In this document: positions 32,155 to 40,975 of the stretch, piece by piece
How the letters are laid out: each line of letters starts with the position of its first letter
How positions within the stretch are numbered: the first letter of the stretch is position 1
Assembly (NCBI RefSeq): GCF_001673315.1
Contig: NZ_LZLQ01000015.1
Location: 186,001-250,000, forward strand
Origin: Mycobacterium asiaticum
GTDB taxonomy: Bacteria > Actinomycetota > Actinomycetes > Mycobacteriales > Mycobacteriaceae
Length of the DNA: 64,000 nucleotides
Direction of reading: 5' to 3'
Position numbers and translations under genes: made by a program
Notes under the pieces: generated by a model
Databases searched by the model: none
The model's input: only the letters and a program-made list of their open reading frames with translations
What the model was told of the DNA's origin: nothing

Positions 32155-32202
32155 GCACCCTTTCTCGGTAGGCGGCAGTAACCGCCGGCCTGAGAAGGGT
32201 GC
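32155..32202. terminator. Nested hairpin between convergent genes
   Basis: An outer stem GCACCCTTTCTC / GAGAAGGGTGC (one bulge) encloses an inner GGCGG-cagtaa-CCGCC stem. It lies between the Rv2375-like gene and cfp2, which converge, with TTTGCGTTTT after it on the plus strand. It most likely terminates transcription in both directions. Confidence 0.65.
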
Positions 32203-32219
32203 CTTTGCGTTTTCGGGGT

Positions 32220-32732
32220 TTAGCCGGAGGCGGCCTGCAGCAACTCCATCGCGGAGCCACGTGACAACATCCAGCCGCCCTGGTTGACGAAGGTGACGTT
32301 TTGCGTGACCGGCGGCGACAGCTTCGGACCGGAGACGGCAACGTCGGCCGTGGCCGAGCCGGGGGCGGCGGGTTGAATGTTGGCGATGTTGAACTGCAGC
32401 GGCAGCTGACCGTTCTTGGCCGCCTTCTTCAGCTTGTGGTCGGCGAGCTTTGCCTCGGTTCCGCCGATGCCACCTTCCACCAGGTTGCCCTTGTTCGCGA
32501 ACGACACGTTGGGGTCGGCGAGGTTGCTCAGGATGCCGGTCAGCTGGCCGGGGGTGGGCAGGTTCGCCGACGCCGGGTTCGGTGCGGGGTCCAGTGGCAG
32601 CGGCGCACCGTGGACGACCGGTTGCACCTGGTAGGCCGCCGGTGAGCCGGCGATGGATGTCGCACCCGCCGCGGCGGCTCCGATTGCGGCGACCGCCGCC
32701 GCCCCGACAACTAAAGATTTCACGATCTGCAT
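32220..32732 (-). CDS. cfp2: Low-molecular-weight secreted antigen CFP2 (MTB12)
   Basis: A 170-residue secreted protein with an N-terminal signal peptide (about residues 1-30, ending near SIAGSPA) and a mature part typical of CFP2/MTB12 (Rv2376c), including [27 protein letters not shown] and a cystatin/NTF2-like beta fold of low-affinity binding proteins. Function is unknown; it is a major culture-filtrate antigen in M. tuberculosis. In that species it directly borders mbtH; here mbtB borders it, which marks one end of the rearrangement. Confidence 0.94.
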   Translation of the reverse strand: MQIVKSLVVGAAAVAAIGAAAAGATSIAGSPAAYQVQPVVHGAPLPLDPAPNPASANLPTPGQLTGILSNLADPNVSFANKGNLVEGGIGGTEAKLADHKLKKAAKNGQLPLQFNIANIQPAAPGSATADVAVSGPKLSPPVTQNVTFVNQGGWMLSRGSAMELLQAASG

Positions 32733-32916
32733 GGGTGGTTCTCCCCCTCTGTATCCGCGCCACTCGGTCTTGTGGCTCTTGCGCGGGATTGTGGTTGCTG
32801 TGACTTATGTGTCGTTTGGTGACTAAGTTGCGTTACATCCACGCTGCTATGCACACGATTGCGGCGGCTGTGGCCAAGCTGTGTAGCGGCTATGAAAGGC
32901 TGCACCGTCGTTCACC

Positions 32917-35900
32917 CTACCCTTCGGCGAGAACCTCCTCGTCGGTCAACGCCGCGACGTCGAGGTAGTGGCGGGCGACCACGGCCAGCCGCGCCGGGGT
33001 ACCGCGAGCGGCCTCACGCTTGCTCAGCCGCTCGGCCAAACCGGCCACGGTCCGCGCCGCGAACAGATCCGTGACCACCGCATGGTCCACATCCAGCCAA
33101 TCCCGCACCCGTGCGACAGCGGCGGTGGCCAGCACCGAATCTCCACCCAGCGCGAAAAAGTCGTCATGCACGCCGACCGCGGCCACGCCCAGCACCTCGG
33201 CGACGATCTCGGCCAGCGCGGCCTCCAGATCGTCGCGCGGGACGCTGCCGAGCGACTCGGCCGGCGTTTCGGATTCCCCGAGCAGCGCAACGACGGCGCG
33301 ACGGTCAAGTTTCCCGTTCGCAGTCAAGGGAATTCGTTCGAGCGAGACGATCCGCGCCGGAATCATGTAGTTGGGCAGCAGGTCTCGGAGCGCTGCGGTG
33401 ACGTCACCGCTGTCCACCGAGTCACGCGCGATGGCCGCCACCAGTTTGGGCGCATTGGTGCCGACTACGGCGGCGACGGCGTGCCTCACCCCGGGCAGGG
33501 TACGCAACGCGTTCTCCACTTCCCCGAGTTCGACACGGTATCCCCGGATCTGCACCTGATGATCGGCGCGGCCGAGAAATTCGATGGTCCCGTCGGGCCA
33601 GTACCTGGCCAGATCACCGGTCTTGTACCAGCGAATGCCGTCGTGCTCGACGAAACGCTCCGCAGTGCGTTCCGGGTCGTTGCGGTAACCGGCCGCGACG
33701 TTCGCACCGCCCACCCAGAGCTCGCCGGGAACCCAGTCCAGGCAGTCGCGACCGGCCGGTGACACCACCCGGCACCGAACGTTGCGCAGCGGAACGCCGA
33801 ACGGCACCGTCGTCCAGTCCGCGGCTGGCTTGCCCACCACTTCGCAGATCGTGCTGTGGATTGCAGTCTCGGTGGCGCCGCCGAGCCCGGCGAACCGACA
33901 ACCAGGCACCAGCCTGGCCAGTGTGCGGGCCAGTTCGGCCCCAACCCAGTCACCGCCGAGGATCACCGCCCGCAAGGAATCACCAAGGCGGTCTCCACCT
34001 ACTTCCAAGATCATGTCCAGGATTCCCGGCACGCAGTTAAGGATCGAAACCCGATGCCGGCGAATCAGTTCCACCCATGCTGTCGCCTCGGCCCGTTGTT
34101 GGTCGTCCACGACGACGACCGCACCTCCGGCCGAGAACATCCCGAAGATGTCGTAGACGGACAGATCGAACTCGAGGGCAGAGAATGCCAGTGAACGATC
34201 CGAACTGCCAACGTCAAACCAATCATTGACCGCGTCGATGGTGTTCATCGCCGCGCTATGCGGCACGTCCACGCCCTTGGGCAGACCCGTCGAACCCGAC
34301 GTGAACAGCACGTAGGCGACCGCACCAGTACTCGGAAAGACAGCCGCCGACAACGGTTCTGGGTGGTTTCGCGCCGCGTCGATGGACAGGCAGGCAAGGC
34401 CGGGATGCACCGGCGACCCGTCGACCGTCAGCACCGCGGCGACGCCGGCGCTAGCCAGAATCTTCGCGCGCCGGGCATCCGGTTGGTCGATACCGATCGG
34501 CACATAGGCCGCGCCAGCGGCCAGCACACCGAGCACGGCAAGTATCTGGTCTCGCCCCTTGGGCAGCTGCACGGCAACCGCATCGCCCGGCCCCACCCCG
34601 TGAGCGCTCAACGCTCCCGCGACCGCGAGGGCACCCTCGGCCAGTTGCCGGTAGCTCCACTCGCCGGCGGATTCGTCCAGACCCCACAGGACGGCTGGGT
34701 GGTCCGGATGCGCCGCGGCGTGCTCGAAAAAGCCTTGGTGTAAGCATCGTCCGGTCACCGGGCCGTCGGTGACATTGACCGCGGCGCGCACCTTTGCCTG
34801 ACCAACCGGCAACTGCACCGCCGCCTCGGCATCCCAGCCCGACTCGCCGTCACCGAGACGCCGGACGGCCTGGGTGAACCGGTCGAACATCGCGTCCACC
34901 AGGCCCGGCGGAAACGCCGCTTCGCGGACATCCCAATTGATCAGCAATCCGCCACGCAGCTCGGTGATCTGGGCATCGAGCAACACCTGCGGTCCCTGAG
35001 AGATGATCCACACCGGCTCACCGAAGGTCTGGATGACGTTCTCGGCGAACAGCTCGCCGAGATCGAGCGCACTGGTGAATACCACCGGTGCCAGCACCGG
35101 CTCACCCCGGTGCCTACCCAGATCGCGCAACACCTCCAGCCCCGAATAGGCGGCGTGCGAGCCGCTTTCGTACATGTTCTGCTGAACGGCCTGGGCCCGC
35201 TCCGCAACCGACATGTTCTCGCTGATGTCGACTTCAAGCATGAGCGAGGCGGTGAAGTCCCCGATCACGCGGTCGATGTCGGGATGTACTGCTTCTCTTT
35301 GGAACAGCGGCACATTCAACAGAAACCTGTCTGTGGCCGACCATCCGCCGACAGTATCGGCGAATACGGCGGCCAGCGCCGCGGCCGGGGTGACGCCGCG
35401 CGCATGCGCCCCGGTAACCAATCGTTGTCTGGCTTGCGGCGGCAGCCAATGGTCGTGACGGATGGTGCGATGCGGTGTGGCGCGCTCCCCCACCCTGGTG
35501 ACCGGAAGTTCAGGTGCACCAGCCATTTCGGGCAGATGCTGGTGCCACCACTGCCGGTCGCGCTCGCGTGCGGCGTCGCGGCCGTGGTCCTGCTGTTGCC
35601 GGCTGCGGTAGCGCTGATAGCTGTACCCGGGGGTAGGCAAGGCCGCACCATGATAGGCAGCGGCGAGATCGGTGACCAGCACCCGGTAACTCATCGCGTC
35701 ACCGGCCAACATATCGACGTCGAGGTGTACCCGTGCGCGGTCCCCGTACAGCGTCAGGGTGATGTCGATGACCTGTCCGTCTTCGATTGCCAACCGCTGG
35801 TGGGTTTTCCGGTGGCGCATCGCCGCCAGCTCGACTTCGACGGCGGTCGCGTCGCGGCCTCGCAGATCGACGACCTCGAAGACAGCTCGGCCCGGTCGCG

Positions 35901-36411
35901 GCATGGTCTGCTGGGTTCCGTCCGGCAGGAACCGGGTGCGTAGCATAGGATGCACCTCGACGAGTGCGTCGACGGCACGCTCGAGTCGCTGCGGATCTAT
36001 TGCGGTGCCGTCGAACTCGACGTAGAGGTGCGCTGCAACCCCGCCTAGTTCCTGCTCATCGGATCTGCCGATCCAGTAGGCATGTTGCATGGGGGCAAGT
36101 GGGAATGGCGCACCGTCGGCGACCGGTTCGGCCGGCTCCGGCCGCTCGGGTGGTAACGAGCTGCCGGTCTGATCCCCGCTGAGCAACCCGTGCCACGCAT
36201 CGACTGTCGGACTGGCGGCCAGCTCGGCAAAGGTGATACCCGCACCCCGCTTACGCCAGCCGCCCGCCAACGCCATCATGCGGATCGAGTTCAGCCCCAT
36301 CTGGATCAGGTCGTCGTGGTCTGCGACTTCGGAGGCTGCGCAACCGAGTTGGGCTGCGATCGTAGCCTTGATCTCGTCCTTGCTGATCCACTCCTCGCCG
36401 AGCGGCGGCAT
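32917..36411 (-). CDS. mbtB: Mycobactin NRPS MbtB (ArCP-Cy-A-PCP, no thioesterase)
   Basis: A 1164-residue phenyloxazoline synthase that joins salicylate to a beta-hydroxy amino acid and cyclises it. Domains are an N-terminal aryl carrier (residues 8-80, Ser42 in GLNSIRMM), a cyclisation domain (about 105-540; DMLAGDAMS is the DXXXXDXXS motif), adenylation (about 560-1030; FTSGSTGLPKG, GGATET, NGKLDRR) and a peptidyl carrier (about 1065-1135, FFALGGDSVLAT). The chain ends about 25 residues later, so the thioesterase I recall at the end of M. tuberculosis MbtB (1414 residues) is missing; it is encoded separately as mbtT. The ATG at 36411 follows GGAAGG. It is the last gene of the formyltransferase-mbtE-mbtF-mbtB operon, 12 bases after mbtF. 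Confidence 0.94.
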   Translation of the reverse strand: MPPLGEEWISKDEIKATIAAQLGCAASEVADHDDLIQMGLNSIRMMALAGGWRKRGAGITFAELAASPTVDAWHGLLSGDQTGSSLPPERPEPAEPVADGAPFPLAPMQHAYWIGRSDEQELGGVAAHLYVEFDGTAIDPQRLERAVDALVEVHPMLRTRFLPDGTQQTMPRPGRAVFEVVDLRGRDATAVEVELAAMRHRKTHQRLAIEDGQVIDITLTLYGDRARVHLDVDMLAGDAMSYRVLVTDLAAAYHGAALPTPGYSYQRYRSRQQQDHGRDAARERDRQWWHQHLPEMAGAPELPVTRVGERATPHRTIRHDHWLPPQARQRLVTGAHARGVTPAAALAAVFADTVGGWSATDRFLLNVPLFQREAVHPDIDRVIGDFTASLMLEVDISENMSVAERAQAVQQNMYESGSHAAYSGLEVLRDLGRHRGEPVLAPVVFTSALDLGELFAENVIQTFGEPVWIISQGPQVLLDAQITELRGGLLINWDVREAAFPPGLVDAMFDRFTQAVRRLGDGESGWDAEAAVQLPVGQAKVRAAVNVTDGPVTGRCLHQGFFEHAAAHPDHPAVLWGLDESAGEWSYRQLAEGALAVAGALSAHGVGPGDAVAVQLPKGRDQILAVLGVLAAGAAYVPIGIDQPDARRAKILASAGVAAVLTVDGSPVHPGLACLSIDAARNHPEPLSAAVFPSTGAVAYVLFTSGSTGLPKGVDVPHSAAMNTIDAVNDWFDVGSSDRSLAFSALEFDLSVYDIFGMFSAGGAVVVVDDQQRAEATAWVELIRRHRVSILNCVPGILDMILEVGGDRLGDSLRAVILGGDWVGAELARTLARLVPGCRFAGLGGATETAIHSTICEVVGKPAADWTTVPFGVPLRNVRCRVVSPAGRDCLDWVPGELWVGGANVAAGYRNDPERTAERFVEHDGIRWYKTGDLARYWPDGTIEFLGRADHQVQIRGYRVELGEVENALRTLPGVRHAVAAVVGTNAPKLVAAIARDSVDSGDVTAALRDLLPNYMIPARIVSLERIPLTANGKLDRRAVVALLGESETPAESLGSVPRDDLEAALAEIVAEVLGVAAVGVHDDFFALGGDSVLATAAVARVRDWLDVDHAVVTDLFAARTVAGLAERLSKREAARGTPARLAVVARHYLDVAALTDEEVLAEG

Positions 36412-36423
36412 GTGCAATCCTTC

Positions 36424-39400
36424 CTAATCCGCGTCGGGATCCAGGGCCGCCGCGAGCACCGCGAGTGCGCGCTGCCAACATTCGGTCAGACGATCGATGT
36501 CGGCGTTGGTGAACAGCGCATCACTCCACAACAGGTTGTTGATCAGTACCCAGCCGGCGGGGGTGGCACCCACCAGCACGCTCATGTTCACCGCGAAACG
36601 TAACGGCAGGTCCGGCTCGGGATCGACCGGCAACGTCTCGATTTCAGCGCCGCTGAGCAGTGACCATGGTTCGTTGGTGGTGCGGCTGAGATCCAGGCGG
36701 CCCATATAGTTGAACAACACTTGCGGTTCGGCAACCTGCTGCAGCTCGGGGATCCGGGCGACATAGCGAAGCAACCCGTAATCCAGTCCTTCATAGGGGA
36801 TTTCGTCGATGTGGGAGGTCACCGATGCTAGCAGTGCCCGTGCTGCTGCGGGATCCGCTTCGAGGAGCTCGAGATCGTAGGTGTCCGGTGTGCCACCGAC
36901 GCCCAGGCGTACCGGGAATGGGTTGGTGAACCACCCAACGGTGTTCGCGGTATCGGTATCGAGGACCGTGTCGGCGCGGCCGTGGCTGTCCAAGACGATC
37001 AATGCCCCGGAAGACGGATCCTGGCCAGCGGCGCGGCGATAGCTGCCGATGGCGATCGTGGCAGCGCACAGCAGTATTTCACGCATCCGATCATCTCGGG
37101 TCAACGCAGCTTGCAGGCGCTCGGTGATCTCCACCGGGGTGTACACCGTGGTAACTCGAAGCTGCGACCAGGTGTCGCGGGTCGGGTCCAAATGCCGCGT
37201 ACCCAGCGCGGGATCGACGTCGCGGATCTGCGCCAGCCAATAGTCGCGCTGGGCGAGGACCTCCGGTTGTACCGCCCTCTCCCACATCAGCCGGCACCAG
37301 TGGCGATAGGAAGTGAACTCCGGCAATGCCTTCGGCGTCTCACCGGCCTGCAACGAACGCCACGCTTCCTGAATGTCGCTGACCAGAATGTGCCACGAGA
37401 CCACGTCCACTACCAGATGATGAATGGTGAGCAGCAGCAGCTGCCGATCGTCACCGGCACCGGTGAACCACACCGCCCGCACCATTGCACCCGCGTGCGG
37501 GTCGATCTCGTCCATCACCGCCCGCGCGGCATCGGAGATGACTGTCGGGAAGTCGGTACCGGCGGGCACCGCTACCTCAGAGAGCAGCTCCGCGGCGTTC
37601 ACCACTCCCGGCTCGCGGGTTACCAGGCGAGGCCCGTCAGGTGTCTCGGTCAGAATCGACCGCAGCACTTCGTGTCCGTCGAGCACCATTTGCAGCACGA
37701 GTTCGATGACGGAGCGCTCGATGCCGGACGGCAGTCGCATCACGATGGTGTTGGTGAAGCGGCGGTAGTTGCCGTATTCGTTCACCCAGGTCACCACCGG
37801 CAGCGGCAGCACCTCGCCGTATTCGCCGGCCACGGCCGCTACATCCGAGCCGCTCCACGCGTCGACCGCAGCCGCAAGCTGACGAATGGTCGGACAGCTC
37901 AACACCATTCGCGGGGTCAACGGGATATCGCGGCGTTGCGCTTTGTGCACCACCGAGATGGCCATGATGCTGTCCAACCCGAGTGAGAAGAAGTCGTCAT
38001 CGACACCCGGCATCACACCACTGAATTGTTCGGCGAACAGCTCGGACAGCGCCCGTTCGGTCGCGGTGGATGCTGTCGCGCCGCTCCCGATCACCTGGGT
38101 CATGGCTTCGTGGGCCAGCCGGTCCAGTTCGGCCACATCGAGTTTGCCGTTGGCGTTCACCGGCAGTTGCGGTACTGCCACAATCCGGGCCGGGACCATA
38201 TATGACGGCAGGTGCTCGGTGAGGGCGGCACGCAACCGGGCCGGGTCGCCGTCCGCGTGCCGTTGCCAGACAACGAAACCCACCAGAACGGAGCCGTGGT
38301 CGCGACGCAGGACAGACACAGCGGCGTCGTGCACCTCGGACTGATTTCGCAGCGCGGACTCGATCTCCCCGATCTCGACCCGGTAGCCCCGGATCTTGAC
38401 CTGGGCATCATCGCGCCCCAGGTACCCGTAGCCGCCGTGCGGCAGACGGCGCACCAAGTCGCCGGTGCGATACATGCGATGGCCGGGGCGAAACGGGTCC
38501 GCGACGAAACGCGCGGCCGTCATCGCGGGCTTACCGACGTAGCCGCGGGCCAGTTGTGCGCCGGACAGATACAACTCTCCTACGGCGCCCTGCGGTACTG
38601 CCCGCAGCGCCGAATCCAGTACATAGCCGAAGGTTCCGGCGTTGGCGGTGCCGATCGTGGGTGCCAGGTATGCGTTGACCTGGCCGACCACGGCTTCGAC
38701 CGTTGTCTCGGTAGGCCCGTAGCAGTTGTAGACCGCCGTGGGCGCCAACGCGCGCAGTTGCTGCCAGAGCGTGCTGTTGATCGCTTCGCCACCGAGCGCC
38801 AGCACGGACAGATTGCGCTCCGCCAAACCGGCGGCACGCAACTGGACGAACATCGACGGGGTGGTGTCGATCATGTCGACGCCGAAACCGGCGAGACCGC
38901 TGACCAGGCGGTCCGCATCGCGCATCTCCTCCGCGTCGAAAAGGTGCAGGCTATGGCCATCGAGCAGGCCGACCATCGGCTGCCACGAGGCATCGAAGCT
39001 CAACGACCAGGCATGCGCAATACGCAACGGCCTGCCCAGACGCGTGGTGGCCGGCCGGTACACGCGGTCACGATGGTCGGCGAAATAGCTCAACAGTGCG
39101 GCGTTGGTGCCGACCACGCCTTTGGGTTCACCAGTCGAGCCGGAGGTGAAGATGACGTAAGTGCTGTGCTGGGGAAGACGCCGAACCGCGGGTGCGGCGG
39201 GATCGTACTGCGCGAGGCGTTGTGCCACAGCGGGATCGTCGATGACCAGGGTGGCGAGCTGCCTGGCGACTCGTTTCGCCTGGCTCGCATCGGTGATCGC
39301 GAGCACCGGATCGGCTTGCCGTAGCAGGGAATCGATACGCGCATCCGGCAAGGTGGTGTCCACGGGAAGGTAGGCGCCACCGGCAGCGAGCACAGCCAGG

Positions 39401-40968
39401 ATCGCGATGATGGACTGGGTGGAGCGTGGCAACACAAGCGCGACAACGGTTTCCGGAGATACACCGTGGGCGGCCAGCTCGCAGGCCAATCGTGCGGCCT
39501 CCGCATGGAGTTCGGCGTAAGTGTGGCGCACCCCGTCACCGGTAGTCAGGGCGACCGCGTCCGGTGTGGCACGGACCTGCCGCTCGAAACTGTCCCACAC
39601 CGAAGTTTCCAGCACCGTAACCGGTTCGACCGCGAGGTGGTCGAACTCGGCACGTTCTGCGGCGGTCAGCACGTCCACGGCATCCGGGCCGCGGTCCCCG
39701 ATGTCGGGGAGCTGACGCAACACCGCGACCAAACGCTCGCAGAGCTGTGCGGGCGAAAGGTGCGGCAGCGCTTCGCGAATCGCCTCGACAACCACCACCA
39801 GGGCGTCTTCGACCTGGTGCGAGACCACCGTCAACGGGTAGTGCGTAAGGCTCTCGCCTTCGACTGGAGTGAAACGGGTCCCGTCGGTGGCGGTCACCGG
39901 CCGGACAGCGTCCTCCAGCGGTGCGTTCTCAAACACGAACAGGGTGTCGAAGAGACTGCCGCGACCGTGTGCCCGCTGCAGCTCGGACAGGCTGAGGTAG
40001 GCAATGTCACGCAGCACCGACGATTCGCGCTGCAGCTGCCTGCATTGGGTGACCACCGAATCGGAGCTGGTGAGCTCGTGTACCACCGGAACGGTGTTGA
40101 TGAACATCCCGACCATCGTCTCCACACCGGGCAGATGCTCGGGACGACCGGAAACGACGGTCCCGAACACCACATCGCGGCGGTCGGTTAGCCTGCTGAG
40201 CACCACAATCCAGGCGAAGAGCACCGCGGTATTGACGGTGAGTCCATTGCTGCCCGCCCACTGACGCAGCCGTGCGGTGTCGTTGGGAGACAACAGCAGG
40301 TTGGCTGTCTCCGGCACGCCATGATCTACCGTGGCCATGCCGTCGGCCACCATGAGCGGCGCGGAGACACGCTGCAGATATTGAGTCCACTTGGCAGTCG
40401 CGACGTCCCGGTCCTGTCGGGATAGCCAGGCGATGTAATCGCGGTACGGGCGCGGCGCGGGTAATCCGTCGGTCGAGCCACCAGCCTGATACACCGCCAG
40501 CATCTCGGTGAAGAACACCCCGAGTCCCCAACCGTCCACCAGGATGTGGTGGGCGGTGAAGATCATTCTGCGCCTGGTCTCGCCCGGCACCGCGAGCAGC
40601 ACGACACGCAAAGCCGGGCCGCGGCTCAGGTCGAACGGGCGGCGCCGTTCCGAACGGGCGATCGAGTCGAATTCGCTAGGCGTCGTGACCCGTTCGGACC
40701 ACGGCAGCTCGGCGTGCGCCGGCACGATCTGGACCGGCCGCGGTACATCGCGGTCCCAGAAGGCGGCGCGCAAATTCGGGTGCCGTTCCAGCATGGCCTG
40801 GGCGCTACGACGCAGCAGCGCAACATCCAGCGGTCCGTCGATGTCGGCCACCAACTGCATGGTGTAGATGTCGAGACTGTCTTCGGCCAAGCGGTATAAC
40901 GCGAACAACCCCTCTTGCAGCGGGCTCAGTGCAAGCACATCCTCGATCTGCGGCGGTGCGGCGGTCAC
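36424..40968 (-). CDS. mbtF: Mycobactin NRPS MbtF (C-A-PCP-E-like)
   Basis: A 1514-residue NRPS that adds the terminal hydroxylysine, which ends as the cyclic hydroxamate. The condensation domain (about 8-430) has HHILVDGWG, the adenylation domain (450-950) has FTSGSTGEPKGVVG, SLSFDASWQP and NCYGPTETT, and the carrier (about 970-1040) has FFSLGLDSIMAI. The C-terminal 460 residues are an epimerase-type condensation domain with HHLVVDVVSWHIL. M. tuberculosis MbtF is similar (about 1461 residues). The GTG at 40968 lies 7 bases after mbtE and 12 before mbtB. The terminal domain probably serves release or cyclisation, as proposed for mycobactins. Confidence 0.93.
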   Translation of the reverse strand: MTAAPPQIEDVLALSPLQEGLFALYRLAEDSLDIYTMQLVADIDGPLDVALLRRSAQAMLERHPNLRAAFWDRDVPRPVQIVPAHAELPWSERVTTPSEFDSIARSERRRPFDLSRGPALRVVLLAVPGETRRRMIFTAHHILVDGWGLGVFFTEMLAVYQAGGSTDGLPAPRPYRDYIAWLSRQDRDVATAKWTQYLQRVSAPLMVADGMATVDHGVPETANLLLSPNDTARLRQWAGSNGLTVNTAVLFAWIVVLSRLTDRRDVVFGTVVSGRPEHLPGVETMVGMFINTVPVVHELTSSDSVVTQCRQLQRESSVLRDIAYLSLSELQRAHGRGSLFDTLFVFENAPLEDAVRPVTATDGTRFTPVEGESLTHYPLTVVSHQVEDALVVVVEAIREALPHLSPAQLCERLVAVLRQLPDIGDRGPDAVDVLTAAERAEFDHLAVEPVTVLETSVWDSFERQVRATPDAVALTTGDGVRHTYAELHAEAARLACELAAHGVSPETVVALVLPRSTQSIIAILAVLAAGGAYLPVDTTLPDARIDSLLRQADPVLAITDASQAKRVARQLATLVIDDPAVAQRLAQYDPAAPAVRRLPQHSTYVIFTSGSTGEPKGVVGTNAALLSYFADHRDRVYRPATTRLGRPLRIAHAWSLSFDASWQPMVGLLDGHSLHLFDAEEMRDADRLVSGLAGFGVDMIDTTPSMFVQLRAAGLAERNLSVLALGGEAINSTLWQQLRALAPTAVYNCYGPTETTVEAVVGQVNAYLAPTIGTANAGTFGYVLDSALRAVPQGAVGELYLSGAQLARGYVGKPAMTAARFVADPFRPGHRMYRTGDLVRRLPHGGYGYLGRDDAQVKIRGYRVEIGEIESALRNQSEVHDAAVSVLRRDHGSVLVGFVVWQRHADGDPARLRAALTEHLPSYMVPARIVAVPQLPVNANGKLDVAELDRLAHEAMTQVIGSGATASTATERALSELFAEQFSGVMPGVDDDFFSLGLDSIMAISVVHKAQRRDIPLTPRMVLSCPTIRQLAAAVDAWSGSDVAAVAGEYGEVLPLPVVTWVNEYGNYRRFTNTIVMRLPSGIERSVIELVLQMVLDGHEVLRSILTETPDGPRLVTREPGVVNAAELLSEVAVPAGTDFPTVISDAARAVMDEIDPHAGAMVRAVWFTGAGDDRQLLLLTIHHLVVDVVSWHILVSDIQEAWRSLQAGETPKALPEFTSYRHWCRLMWERAVQPEVLAQRDYWLAQIRDVDPALGTRHLDPTRDTWSQLRVTTVYTPVEITERLQAALTRDDRMREILLCAATIAIGSYRRAAGQDPSSGALIVLDSHGRADTVLDTDTANTVGWFTNPFPVRLGVGGTPDTYDLELLEADPAAARALLASVTSHIDEIPYEGLDYGLLRYVARIPELQQVAEPQVLFNYMGRLDLSRTTNEPWSLLSGAEIETLPVDPEPDLPLRFAVNMSVLVGATPAGWVLINNLLWSDALFTNADIDRLTECWQRALAVLAAALDPDAD

Positions 40969-40975
40969 GGTCGCC

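Noticed and set aside
38212..39324. 370-codon plus-strand frame within mbtF
   Set aside because: It is antisense to the adenylation domain of MbtF and encodes nothing recognisable.
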